Shown here piece after piece: positions 51,753-60,687 of a stretch of DNA of 64,000 nucleotides (positions within the stretch are counted from its first letter, which is position 1; each line of letters opens with the position of its first letter). Position numbers and translations under genes: made by a program. The notes beneath the pieces are model-generated. The model was not told the DNA's origin. It worked only from the letters and a program-made list of their open reading frames with translations, and searched no databases. The stretch is from Actinoalloteichus hymeniacidonis. Lineage in GTDB: Bacteria; Actinomycetota; Actinomycetes; Mycobacteriales; Pseudonocardiaceae. The stretch is taken from assembly GCF_014203365.1 (NCBI RefSeq), contig NZ_JACHIS010000001.1, forward strand, positions 1,488,001 to 1,552,000, read 5' to 3'.

Positions 51753-52912
51753 CCGGCTGTCCCGGTGGGCAGGAGCGCCGTCACGCGAAAGCCGCCGTCA
51801 CGTCGGGCACCGATGGTGAGCTCGCCGCCCAGGGCCCGAGCACGTTCCGCCATCCCACGCAGACCGTTGCCCGGCACCGGATCCCCGCCGCGTCCGTCGT
51901 CGTCGATCGTCACCCGGACATCCTCGTCTCCATAGACGACCTCCACGCGTGCGGTGTCGGCGGCCGCATGCCTGCCCACGTTGGTCAGCGCCTCCTGGAC
52001 GATGCGGTAGGCGGCCAGATCGACCTCGTCGGGCAACGGCCTGCGGGTACCGATCACCACCTCCGTCACCTCCAGCCCGGTGGACCGGGCCTGTTCGATG
52101 AGTTCGGGCACCCGATCCACGTTCGGGGCCGTCGGTGCGGCCTCGGCGTCGGCCCGCCGCAGGATGCCCAGGGTGTCGCGCAGTTCCCGCAACGCGGTCC
52201 GGCTGGTCTGCTTGACCGCGTCGAGGGCGGCCCTGGCCTGTTCGGGGTCCTCGTCGAAACGGTGCAGTGCCGCGCCCGCCTGCACGTTGATCAGGGAGAT
52301 GTTGTGCCCGAGCGCGTCATGCAGCTCCCTGGCGATCCGCAGTCGTTCCTCGCTGGCGAGTCTGCGGTTCTCCTCCAGCCTGCCGCGTTCGGCGATGGCC
52401 GCTCGCCTGCGCGTCTCGTGCAGCAGCGCGAGCCGGTTGTGCTGGACGGTTCCGATCGCGATGACGGCCACCAGCCACCCGGCGAGCAGGAAGATCGCGG
52501 CGTCGTCCAGGTTGCGGTACTGGACGCCCGCCTCCAGGTAACCGACGGTCAGCATCGCGCAGATCGCCAGGATGATCGCCACCGCCAGTCGCCCGGTCGA
52601 GGACACCGTGTAGAGCGCCACCGCGAAGGTCAGCAGCAGCGGCCCGTCCACGGTGAACAGCGGGTAGTACACGTTGCACAGTGCGAGGGTGAGCACCGCG
52701 ACCGACAGCGGGAATCTGCGCCGGACGAGCAGGGCCGCACAGGCCAGCACGACGATCGACCATCCGGGGAGGCCCAGCGCCGACTCGGCATCGACGGATC
52801 GGTGCCCCAACAGGGTGCCACCGACGACGATCACGGCCACACCGACCGCGACCAGCACGTCGCCGTGGCGACGGAACAGCCGCAGGAGCCCGCCGCGACC
52901 ACCGTCCGTCAT
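51749..52912 (-). CDS. NarL-partner sensor histidine kinase (HisKA_3)
   Basis: 387 residues from an ATG at 52912. About five membrane helices occupy residues 15-150 (VAVGVAVIVVGGTLLG, WSIVVLACAALLV, VAVLTLALC, AVAIILAICAML, AIFLLAGWLVAVIAIGTV). A coiled linker follows, then HisKA_3 with the phospho-His in RIARELHDALGHNISLINVQ, N-box AYRIVQEALTNVGRHA, and G-box IDDDGRGGDPVPGNGLRGM. There is no periplasmic sensing domain, so the signal is membrane-related or internal. TACACT ends eight bases before the ATG, so the mRNA may be leaderless. Confidence 0.9.
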   Translation of the reverse strand: MTDGGRGGLLRLFRRHGDVLVAVGVAVIVVGGTLLGHRSVDAESALGLPGWSIVVLACAALLVRRRFPLSVAVLTLALCNVYYPLFTVDGPLLLTFAVALYTVSSTGRLAVAIILAICAMLTVGYLEAGVQYRNLDDAAIFLLAGWLVAVIAIGTVQHNRLALLHETRRRAAIAERGRLEENRRLASEERLRIARELHDALGHNISLINVQAGAALHRFDEDPEQARAALDAVKQTSRTALRELRDTLGILRRADAEAAPTAPNVDRVPELIEQARSTGLEVTEVVIGTRRPLPDEVDLAAYRIVQEALTNVGRHAAADTARVEVVYGDEDVRVTIDDDGRGGDPVPGNGLRGMAERARALGGELTIGARRDGGFRVTALLPTGTAG

Positions 52913-52919
52913 AACGCGC

Positions 52920-52925
52920 AGTGTA
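52920..52925 (-). promoter_or_regulatory. Candidate -10 box for a leaderless sensor-kinase transcript
   Basis: On the minus strand TACACT is followed by seven bases and then the ATG at 52912. That spacing puts the start point on or next to the ATG, and no Shine-Dalgarno sequence is present. No clear -35 element is seen. Confidence 0.35.
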
Positions 52926-53159
52926 GGGCGGCTGATCGATTGCCGGGCCGGTTCCGGTGGTGGCCATCGAACGAGGCGGTCGGCTGCCACGCCGGACGAG
53001 TGAAAGTGGATCGACGGCTGCGTACGGTGCGCCCGCCCGGGGCACTCGCACCGAGCGGCGCGGCACGCTGGAGGCGGCGGAGTCCTGAGGTGTGGGCGCC
53101 TGTCCCGGGATGAGATCGCCCAAGACCCGACTGCGGGGCTTGCGAGGAGGGGAGGGCCG

Positions 53160-53837
53160 ATGTCCGGTCGCCGCGACCACCCACCCAACATCGACCGCCC
53201 GGACGCCGGTACGGCGTTGATGGGACGCTGGTACGTCGACAGCCCCGAGCATCAGGCGGGCGCGGCGGACGCGCTGCTCGCGGAGCGATCCGGCTGGGGC
53301 TGGTTGCGGGGGCTCATCTCGATCAGCTGCTTCGCCTCGACCGATGGCAAGAGCGTGCTCACCTACTCCCAATGGGTGGATGAGGCCTCGCTGAAGCACT
53401 TCATCGCCGTCGAGCGCCCCTCGATGCTGCGGTTCGTCGACGAACGTGTTCCCGGCCGCGTCGAGCGACACGGCACCATCCCTTATCAGGTGTACGCCAG
53501 CACCATCCTGCGCGAGACGCGGCCCGCCTTCGACCGGGTCGGCATCACCGTGTACGAGACCGCAGGTCACGATGCGCAGCGTGCGTTCTGCGACATGGTG
53601 ATCTCGGTGCTGGAGGAGGGCCGTCCGCCCGGTCTGATCGCCGCGCACCTGCATGTCAGCCTGGACGGGAATCGGGTCCTGGAATACCTCGAATGGGTCG
53701 ACCAGGGTGCCCAGGACGAGTTCACCATGACCAGCGCGAGCCGGGAGAAGCTGCGCATGCTGGCGAGGAGCCCCGGCGTCTGGCTGATCGAGGTAGGCCA
53801 GTTCCGCTTCCTGAGCGGAGTGGAGACGGTCAGCTGA
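53160..53837 (+). CDS. Dimeric alpha-beta-barrel (antibiotic biosynthesis monooxygenase-like) protein
   Basis: 225 residues holding two ABM-type ferredoxin-like repeats, roughly 20-110 and 120-220. In each a first strand (ALMGRWYVDS and FDRVGITVYE) is followed by a long helix and a W-containing hairpin (SVLTYSQWVDEASLKHF and RVLEYLEWVDQGAQDEF). The repeats share the W-V-D-[EQ] turn, so the protein arose by duplication. Such domains act as cofactor-free oxygenases, haem-degrading enzymes or scaffolds; function here is unknown. ATG has a strong gaggaggggaggg upstream. Monocistronic. Confidence 0.75.
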   Translation: MSGRRDHPPNIDRPDAGTALMGRWYVDSPEHQAGAADALLAERSGWGWLRGLISISCFASTDGKSVLTYSQWVDEASLKHFIAVERPSMLRFVDERVPGRVERHGTIPYQVYASTILRETRPAFDRVGITVYETAGHDAQRAFCDMVISVLEEGRPPGLIAAHLHVSLDGNRVLEYLEWVDQGAQDEFTMTSASREKLRMLARSPGVWLIEVGQFRFLSGVETVS

Positions 53838-53978
53838 CCGCGCCGAGAACCTGATCGGCGGCCACCGCAGGCCCGATCGCGGATGCGGATCTTCCCCTTA
53901 GGTTCGGTCACTCGAACGTGATCTACTCGCCGCCAGGTGCCGCCCGATCCCGGCGGCCGGGCGGAGGGACCGACGGCG

Positions 53979-54950
53979 ATGACCGACATCAGACTGATCG
54001 TGGACACCGATCCCGGAGTCGACGACGCGATGGCCCTGCTCTACCTCGCGGCACAGCGCGAACGGGTGGAGCTCGTCTCGGTCGGCAGCGTGCACGGCAA
54101 CCTGGGAGCGCGACCGGGCGCCGAGAACGCCCTGCGCATCCTGGAGGTAGCCGGGCTGGGTTCGGTGCCCGTCGCGGTCGGCGCCGATCGGCCGTTGGAT
54201 TTCTCGTACCTCCCCTCGGGGCAGTTCGTCCACGGTGCGGATGGGCTCTCGGGCGCGGCCGGACCCGCCGCCTCGGCCCGTCCTGTCGCCGAGAACGCCG
54301 CAGTCCGGCTGGTCCGGTTATGCCGCGAGAATCCGGGCGAACTGACGGTGCTGGCCCTCGGCCCGCTTACGAACCTTGCCCTGGCGCTGCACCTGGAACC
54401 CGAACTGCCGAACCTGGTGCGGTCGGTGGTCTGGATGGGCGGCGCCATCGACGCACCCGGCAACATCACCGCCCACGCGGAGGCCAACGCGGCCCACGAC
54501 CCGCTGGCCGCAGACCAGGTGCTGGGCGCGGGTTTCCCGCTGACGGTCGTCCCCCTGGACGTGACCCGCCGGGTATGGGCCGACGCCGACTGGTGGGCGT
54601 CGATCGCCGCCGCCACGGGCGCACGAGCCAAGGCCATGACGGCCTGGTCCCGCCAGTATCTGCGGGCAAACAGCGAGTTCGAGAAGCATCGCGGCGGGCC
54701 GGGAACGCTGTGCCACGACCCGGTGGCCGCGATCCTGTTGCTCGAACCCGAGCTGGCGGAGTACGAGAGGCACCCGGTTCTCGTCGAATTCGCGGGCGGT
54801 CAGACCAGGGGGGCCACACTGGTGGACCGACGGGGTTACATCACGCCTGCCGACGCCTCCGCAGGCCGACCCTCGGTGCGCATCGCCACCGATATCGACG
54901 TCCGACCCTGCCTGGGCCGGTTGCAGGCAGCATTGTCGGCCGAGGACTAG
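53979..54950 (+). CDS. Inosine/uridine-preferring nucleoside hydrolase
   Basis: 323 residues from the ATG at 53979 (ggaggg upstream). The Ca-binding signature LIVDTDPGVDDAMALLYLAA gives the four Asp ligands; the rest of the site is PLTNLALALHL, WMGGAIDAPGNITAHAEANA and AHDPLAADQVL with a final CHDPVAAILLL. It hydrolyses the N-glycosidic bond of ribonucleosides for salvage. The signature is complete. Next to tex on the same strand, separated by about 190 bp. Confidence 0.9.
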   Translation: MTDIRLIVDTDPGVDDAMALLYLAAQRERVELVSVGSVHGNLGARPGAENALRILEVAGLGSVPVAVGADRPLDFSYLPSGQFVHGADGLSGAAGPAASARPVAENAAVRLVRLCRENPGELTVLALGPLTNLALALHLEPELPNLVRSVVWMGGAIDAPGNITAHAEANAAHDPLAADQVLGAGFPLTVVPLDVTRRVWADADWWASIAAATGARAKAMTAWSRQYLRANSEFEKHRGGPGTLCHDPVAAILLLEPELAEYERHPVLVEFAGGQTRGATLVDRRGYITPADASAGRPSVRIATDIDVRPCLGRLQAALSAED

Positions 54951-55138
54951 CGACCACCGCGTCGCAACGAAGCCCGGCCGATCGCCCGGCGCGGCATGCG
55001 GTGCTTCGAGGTGCCACGCCTGGTCAGCGTCGTGATGGACGATCGGCGGGACGCGCCGACTGCGGCCAGCGCACCCGCGATGGGGCCGGGACCGGCAGAA
55101 TGCACGGCGACCGGAAGCTCTGGAGGCGGGCCGAAACT

Positions 55139-57577
55139 GTGACGACGTCCATTCATCAGAAGATCGCCGACGAGCTGGGTGTGCAGACCACCCAGGTGCG
55201 TTCGGCGGTCGAGCTGCTCGACGGTGGGGCGACGGTGCCCTTCATCGCGCGATACCGCAAGGAGGTGACCGGCACCCTCGACGATGCGCAGCTCCGCAGC
55301 CTGGAGGAGCGACTTCGCTACCTGCGTGAACTGGAGGAACGCCGGACCGCGATCCTCGAGTCGGTCCGATCTCAGGGCAAGCTCGACGACGCTCTCGAAG
55401 CCAGCATCATGGCCGCCGACTCCAAGGCGCGGCTGGAAGACGTCTATCTCCCGTTCAAACCCAAGCGGCGCACCAAGGCACAGATCGCTCGCGAGGCGGG
55501 CCTGGAGCCGCTCGCGGAGAAGCTGCTCGGCGATCCCACCCAGGATCCGCAGGCCTCGGCCGCCGAGTTCGTCGACGCGGAGCAGGGCGTGGCCGACAAC
55601 CAGGCCGCCCTGGACGGCGCGCGTTCCATTCTGGTGGAGCGGTTCGCGGAGGACGCCGACCTGATCGGTGAGCTGCGTGAACACCTGTGGACGCAGGGCC
55701 GGCTCGCCGCCAAGGTCCGCGAGGGCAAGGAGGAGGCCGGGGCGAAGTTCTCCGACTACTTCGAGTTCGCCGAGCCGCTGACCCGGTTGCCCTCACACCG
55801 GATCCTGGCGATGTTCCGGGGCGAGAAGGAGGAGATCCTGGACCTGGTCATCGATCCGGCCACCGAGAACGCGGCCGCCGACGAGGAGGCCGCCGCAGGC
55901 GTGCGGCCCGGCCCGACCGAGTACGAGACGCGCATCGCGGCCCGGTTCGGCATCGCCGATCGCGGCAGGCCCGCCGACCGCTGGCTCGGTGACGCGGTGC
56001 GCTGGGCGTGGCGGACGCGGATCCTGACCCACCTGGGCATCGACCTGCGGACCCGGCTGCGGCAGGTCGCCGAGGACGAGGCGGTGCGGGTGTTCGCGGC
56101 GAATCTGCGCAACCTGCTGCTCGCGGCGCCTGCGGGCAGCCGCGCGACGATGGGACTGGACCCCGGTTTCCGAACCGGTGTCAAGGTCGCGGTCGTCGAC
56201 GGCACCGGCAAGGTCGTCGCCACCGACACCATCTATCCGCATGTGCCCGCGCGGAAATGGGACCAGTCGCTGGCCACCCTGGCCAGGCTGGCCAAGGAGC
56301 ACCGGGTCGATCTGATCGCGATCGGCAACGGCACGGCATCGCGGGAGACCGACAAGCTCGCCGCGGACCTGATCGCGAAGAACCCCGAACTGTCGTTGAC
56401 CAAGGCGATGGTCTCGGAGGCGGGCGCCTCGGTGTACTCGGCCTCGGCCTACGCCTCGCGGGAACTGCCCGGAATGGACGTCTCGTTGCGCGGCGCGGTC
56501 TCCATCGCCCGGCGGCTCCAGGACCCGTTGGCCGAGCTGGTCAAGATCGATCCGAAGTCGATCGGGGTCGGTCAGTACCAGCACGACCTCTCGGAGGTGC
56601 GCCTGTCGCGGTCGCTGGACGCGGTGGTCGAGGACTGTGTGAACGCCGTCGGTGTCGACGTCAACACCGCATCGGCGCCGCTGCTGACCAGGGTGTCGGG
56701 CATCGGGGAGACGCTCGCGGTGAACATCGTCGCGCACCGCGACGGCAACGGGCCGTTCCGAACCCGTAAGGACCTCAAGGACGTCGCACGTCTCGGGCCG
56801 AAGGCCTTCGAGCAGTGCGCGGGCTTCCTGCGTATCCCCGGCGGCGACGACCCGCTGGACACCACCAGCGTCCACCCCGAGTCCTATCCGCTGGTCCGTC
56901 GCATCCTCGATGCGGGTCAGACCGAGATCGGCTCGGTACTGGGCAACGAACGCGCGCTGGCGGCGTTCTCGCCGAAGCAGTTCGTCGACGACACCTATGG
57001 TCTGCCCACCGTCACCGACGTGTTGAAGGAGTTGGAGAAGCCCGGACGCGACCCGCGACCGGCGTTCGCCACCGCGACCTTCAAGGAGGGCGTCGACAAG
57101 ATCGGCGACCTCGAACCGGGGATGCTGTTGGAGGGCGTGGTCACCAACGTGGCAGGCTTCGGCGCCTTCATCGACATCGGGGTGCACCAGGACGGACTCG
57201 TGCATGTCTCGGCCATGTCGGAGAACTTCGTCAGCGACCCGCACGAGGTGGTCAAGTCCGGCGATGTGGTGCGGGTGAAGGTCCTCTCGGTGGACGTGCC
57301 CCGGCAGCGGATCTCGCTGACCCTGCGGTTGCGGGACGAGGCACAGCCGCGCGGCAACCGGGACGCCGGTAATGGTGCGGAGAGCCGTGGCGGCCGTCGC
57401 AACGGCGGGCGACAGAACGGCTCCGGCGGCGGGCACGGCGGTGCGCGCGGCGGCAAGGGCGGCTCCGGGTCCAGGGGCGGCAACGGCCGGGATCGGGACC
57501 GTGCGGGCTCCGGCGGCGGCGCGATGGCCGACGCCCTGCGGCGGGCAGGCTTGGACAAGGGACTCGGCGGCCGCTGA
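55139..57577 (+). CDS. tex: Tex RNA-binding transcription accessory protein
   Basis: 812 residues from the GTG at 55139. Modules in order: helical Tex N-terminal (SIHQKIADELGVQTTQVRSA, LLDGGATVPFIARYRKEVTG), YqgF/RNase-H-like domain (MGLDPGFRTGVKVAVVDGTG, LIAIGNGTASRETDKL, EAGASVYSASAYA), helix-hairpin-helix pairs (VGVDVNTASAPLLTRVSGIG, LAVNIVAHRD) and an S1 domain (EGVVTNVAGFGAFIDIGVHQ, DGLVHVSAMS). A 70-residue Gly/Arg/Asn-rich tail (RGG-like repeats) follows and probably binds RNA. Conserved nearly everywhere; affects transcription and mRNA. ATG at 55100 is an upstream option. Confidence 0.95.
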   Translation: MTTSIHQKIADELGVQTTQVRSAVELLDGGATVPFIARYRKEVTGTLDDAQLRSLEERLRYLRELEERRTAILESVRSQGKLDDALEASIMAADSKARLEDVYLPFKPKRRTKAQIAREAGLEPLAEKLLGDPTQDPQASAAEFVDAEQGVADNQAALDGARSILVERFAEDADLIGELREHLWTQGRLAAKVREGKEEAGAKFSDYFEFAEPLTRLPSHRILAMFRGEKEEILDLVIDPATENAAADEEAAAGVRPGPTEYETRIAARFGIADRGRPADRWLGDAVRWAWRTRILTHLGIDLRTRLRQVAEDEAVRVFAANLRNLLLAAPAGSRATMGLDPGFRTGVKVAVVDGTGKVVATDTIYPHVPARKWDQSLATLARLAKEHRVDLIAIGNGTASRETDKLAADLIAKNPELSLTKAMVSEAGASVYSASAYASRELPGMDVSLRGAVSIARRLQDPLAELVKIDPKSIGVGQYQHDLSEVRLSRSLDAVVEDCVNAVGVDVNTASAPLLTRVSGIGETLAVNIVAHRDGNGPFRTRKDLKDVARLGPKAFEQCAGFLRIPGGDDPLDTTSVHPESYPLVRRILDAGQTEIGSVLGNERALAAFSPKQFVDDTYGLPTVTDVLKELEKPGRDPRPAFATATFKEGVDKIGDLEPGMLLEGVVTNVAGFGAFIDIGVHQDGLVHVSAMSENFVSDPHEVVKSGDVVRVKVLSVDVPRQRISLTLRLRDEAQPRGNRDAGNGAESRGGRRNGGRQNGSGGGHGGARGGKGGSGSRGGNGRDRDRAGSGGGAMADALRRAGLDKGLGGR

Positions 57578-57881
57578 GTTCGATGCTCTCGGCGGACGGC
57601 CTCGGTACCGCGCGGTACCGAGGCCGTCCGTTCGGTGGGCTCGGTATGGCCGGCCGGCCGCGCGGGCTGGATACCCGAGACGGAATCGCAAGCTTGTCCC
57701 ACTAAAGAGTGAATATCGGTCCATATCGTGGACGTAGTGGATCGGATGCTGAGAGCGACCTAGCCTCGGCCGCATGGCGGCATCGACGCACCCAGACGGC
57801 GTCACTCCCACGTCGCCCGATCACGCTCGCCGAACCACAGTCCACCGTGGCCGGTCCCCACTCTCGCAGTAGGAGTCATCG
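57578..57881. other. Spacer with tex terminator and metY leader
   Basis: 304 bp. Holds the perfect palindrome at 57593-57630 and then a 250-base leader ahead of metY. I looked for a SAM riboswitch because the next operon makes homocysteine, and found no recognisable SAM-I, SAM-II or SAM-IV core. Confidence 0.5.
57593..57630 (+). terminator. Perfect 38-bp palindrome after tex
   Basis: Left arm cggacggcctcggtaccg (57593-57610), two-base centre cg, then its exact complement to 57630. It lies 15 bases beyond the tex stop and is followed by ttcgg. As RNA it would fold with a tight loop and probably terminates tex. Confidence 0.75.
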
Positions 57882-59228
57882 ATGACCGTCGAGGCACCCG
57901 ACACCACTCCCGTTCCCGAGCCGACCGCCCCGGACACGGCAGGCTGGTCCTTCGAGACCAAACAGGTGCACGCGGGCGCGGCACCCGACCCGGCCACGGG
58001 CGCCCGGGCCACGCCGATCTACCAGACGACGTCGTTCGTCTTCCGCGACACCCAGCACGGCGCCGATCTGTTCAGCCTGGCCGAACCGGGCAACATCTAC
58101 TCGCGGATCATGAACCCCACCCAGGACGTCCTGGAACAGCGGATCGCGGCGCTGGAGGGCGGCGTGGCCGCGGTGGCCTTCGCATCGGGTTCGGCGGCGA
58201 CGACCGCGGCCATCCTCAACCTCGCCAGTGCGGGCGACCACCTGGTGGCCAGCCCCGCCCTCTACGGCGGCACCTACAACCTGCTGCACTACACGCTGCC
58301 CAAGCTCGGCATCGAGGTCAGCTTCGTCGACGACCAGGACGACCTGGACTCCTGGCGGGCGGCCGCCAAGCCGAACACCAAGCTGTTCTTCGCCGAGACC
58401 CTGGCCAACCCGGGCAGCAACGTGCTCGACATCAGGGCGGTGGCGGACCTCGCGCACGAGGTCGGCGTGCCGCTGGTGGTGGACAACACCGTGCCGACGC
58501 CGTATCTCCTGCGCCCCATCGAGCACGGCGCGGACATCGTGGTGCACTCGGCGACCAAGTACCTCGGTGGCCACGGGACCACCATCGCCGGTCTGGTCGT
58601 CGACGCGGGCACCTTCGACTTCGGCGCGGGGGACCGCTTCCCCGGCTTCGTCGAGCCGGACCCCAGCTACCACGGCTTGAAGTACTGGGAGGCGCTCGGC
58701 CCGGGTGCCTTCGCCGCGAAACTGCGTGTCCAGCTGCTTCGAGACACCGGCGGCGCGATCGCCCCACTCAACGCCTTCCTGATCCTGCAGGGCATCGAGA
58801 CCCTGTCGCTGCGGCTGGAACGCCACGTCGCGAATGCGCAGGCGCTCGCCGAATGGTTGGAGGCCAGGGACGAGGTCGAGAAGGTCTACTACGCGGGTCT
58901 GCCGTCGAGCCCCTTCCATGCCGCAGCGCAGAAGTATCTGCCGCGCGGCGCGGGGGCGGTCGTGTCCTTCGATCTGAAGGGTGGCGTGACTGCGGGCCGC
59001 GCGTTCGTCGATGGCACCGAGCTGTTCAGTCAGCTCGTCAACATCGGCGATGTTCGCAGCCTGATCGTCCACCCGGCCAGCACCACGCACAGCCAGCTCG
59101 CCGAGGCCGAACAGCTCGCGAGCGGCGTCACCCCCGGTCTGGTGCGGCTGGCCGTCGGACTGGAGGGCATCGAGGACCTCAAAGCGGACCTCGAAGCAGG
59201 TTTCCGGGCCGCCAAGGGACACCGATGA
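57882..59228 (+). CDS. metY: O-acetylhomoserine sulfhydrylase (homocysteine synthase)
   Basis: 448 residues of the Cys/Met-metabolism PLP family. The PLP lysine is Lys226 in DIVVHSATKYLGGHGTTIAG; other PLP contacts are SGSAATTAAI, LYGGTYNLLHYTL, FAETLANPGS and VVDNTVPTPYLLRP. The length and the inserted FPGFVEPDPSYHGL segment are typical of MetY rather than MetB. It joins sulfide to O-acetylhomoserine, giving homocysteine. The start ATG has taggag upstream. The stop overlaps metX (ATGA), its usual partner that makes the substrate. Confidence 0.95.
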   Translation: MTVEAPDTTPVPEPTAPDTAGWSFETKQVHAGAAPDPATGARATPIYQTTSFVFRDTQHGADLFSLAEPGNIYSRIMNPTQDVLEQRIAALEGGVAAVAFASGSAATTAAILNLASAGDHLVASPALYGGTYNLLHYTLPKLGIEVSFVDDQDDLDSWRAAAKPNTKLFFAETLANPGSNVLDIRAVADLAHEVGVPLVVDNTVPTPYLLRPIEHGADIVVHSATKYLGGHGTTIAGLVVDAGTFDFGAGDRFPGFVEPDPSYHGLKYWEALGPGAFAAKLRVQLLRDTGGAIAPLNAFLILQGIETLSLRLERHVANAQALAEWLEARDEVEKVYYAGLPSSPFHAAAQKYLPRGAGAVVSFDLKGGVTAGRAFVDGTELFSQLVNIGDVRSLIVHPASTTHSQLAEAEQLASGVTPGLVRLAVGLEGIEDLKADLEAGFRAAKGHR

Positions 59229-60364
59229 CGCCTGCCTCCAGTGGGCCGCCCACCGAGGACGGCCGGTTCTGGCGGGACGGCGACGATCCCGGCGACCGGC
59301 GGTGGGCGGCCCTCGGCCCCGTCCTGGGCCTGGAGTCGGGCGCGCAGCTGCCCGGCGCCCGGCTCGCCTACGAGACCTGGGGCACGCTTGCGGCCGATCG
59401 CTCCAACGCGGTGCTGGTGCTGCATGCGCTCACCGGAGACAGTCACGTCGTCGGGCCAACCGGACCGGGGCACCGCACCGCAGGCTGGTGGGAGGGCCTG
59501 ATCGGCCCCGGCCTGCCGCTGGACACCGACCGGTTCTACATCGTCGCGCCCAACGTCCTCGGCGGCTGCCAGGGCAGCACCGGTCCCGCCAGCCTCGCCC
59601 CGGACGGCCGATTCTGGGGCTCGCGATTCCCGGCGATCACCGTGCGGGATCAGGTCGCCGCCGAGGCTCGATTGGCCGATGCCCTGGGCATCGATGCCTG
59701 GGCGGCGGTCATCGGCGGGTCGATGGGTGGGATGCGCGCGCTGGAATGGGCGGTGGGCCTGCCGGATCGGGTGGGCGCGCTGCTGGTGTTGGCCGCCCCG
59801 GCCGCGACCTCCGCCCAACAGATCGCCTGGACCTCCGCGCAACTCCACGCCATCCGGTCCGATCCGCATTGGCATGGCGGTGACTATTACCGGTATGGCA
59901 CCAGCCCGGACGCCGGATTGGGCCTCGCACGCCGCATCGCGCACATCACCTACCGCGCCGAGCTCGAATTGGCCGACCGATTCGGCCGTCAACCGCAGAC
60001 CGGTGAGGACCTCACCGAGGGCGGCCGGTTCGCGGTCGAGTCCTATCTGGACTATCACGCGGCGAAGCTGGTGGGCCGTTTCGACGCGGGCAGTTACCTG
60101 GTGCTGGCGAGGTCGATGAACTCCCACGACGTCGGCCGAGGCCGAGGGGGAGTCGAGGCCGCCCTACGCCGCATCACCGCTAGGGCCCTCATCGCCGGGG
60201 TGGACACCGACGAGCTGTATCCCCTGCACCAGCAGCGCACTCTGGCGGCGGGCATCGGAGCGGAGCTGCGGGTGATCCGTTCGCCCTATGGGCACGATGC
60301 CTTCCTCATCGAGGTCGAGCAGGTCGGTGCGATGGCACGGGAGCTGCTCGCCGGGTCGCGCTGA
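59225..60364 (+). CDS. metX: Homoserine O-acetyltransferase
   Basis: 379 residues of the alpha/beta-hydrolase MetX family. Active-site Ser166 in VIGGSMGGMRALEWA, Asp in GVDTDELYPLHQQ, and His in SPYGHDAFLIE form the triad. Family motifs NAVLVLHALTGDSHV, NVLGGCQGSTGPAS and YLDYHAAKLVGRFDA are present. Acetylation versus succinylation cannot be decided with certainty by eye, but the metY partner and actinomycete context favour acetyl. ATG at 59225 overlaps the metY stop by four bases. Confidence 0.95.
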   Translation: MTPASSGPPTEDGRFWRDGDDPGDRRWAALGPVLGLESGAQLPGARLAYETWGTLAADRSNAVLVLHALTGDSHVVGPTGPGHRTAGWWEGLIGPGLPLDTDRFYIVAPNVLGGCQGSTGPASLAPDGRFWGSRFPAITVRDQVAAEARLADALGIDAWAAVIGGSMGGMRALEWAVGLPDRVGALLVLAAPAATSAQQIAWTSAQLHAIRSDPHWHGGDYYRYGTSPDAGLGLARRIAHITYRAELELADRFGRQPQTGEDLTEGGRFAVESYLDYHAAKLVGRFDAGSYLVLARSMNSHDVGRGRGGVEAALRRITARALIAGVDTDELYPLHQQRTLAAGIGAELRVIRSPYGHDAFLIEVEQVGAMARELLAGSR

Positions 60365-60687
60365 GACATTGATCGACGTTGTACTCCCTCGAACGCGCGT
60401 CCCGGTGCCCCCGTCCCGGACGGAATTCGGCGGATTCGCGGAATTGATGCGCGAGCAAACAACTCCAGTCGATCTTCGTTCGATTTTCAACGACCTTTGT
60501 CCGGTGTCGTATTTCCCCGCGCGCCGGAGTGCACTTCGGCGATGATGATCGATTGCCGTCGGAACCACACGGTGGGACGGCATGATCCGGGCGGGTGATC
60601 TGCTTGGCCTATCACCTTGCTCCGAAATGCACATTGCGAACGTGCTTCGGATACGTTGAGCGCGGGGAGCGGGTATAGGGGGGCGGC
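60365..60687. other. Spacer between metX and the XRE regulator gene
   Basis: 323 bp with no gene. It contains a 31-bp interrupted palindrome at 60621-60651 close to the regulator start. The downstream part shows GGGTAT at 60673-60678 without a convincing partner box. Confidence 0.5.
60621..60651. promoter_or_regulatory. Interrupted palindrome upstream of the XRE-type regulator (operator candidate)
   Basis: Arms tccgaa and ttcgga, with inner gcac and gtgc in register apart from two extra bases on the left, around a nine-base centre. It lies 37 bp upstream of the regulator's ATG, a normal place for autoregulation. Confidence 0.45.

Noticed and set aside
53918-55138. Extension of the tex frame 400 codons upstream
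   Set aside because: It runs through the nucleoside hydrolase gene in another frame; the Tex N-terminal domain begins at the GTG at 55139.
57631-57881. Possible SAM riboswitch before metY
   Set aside because: The leader lacks a recognisable SAM-I, SAM-II or SAM-IV core and pseudoknot arrangement by eye.
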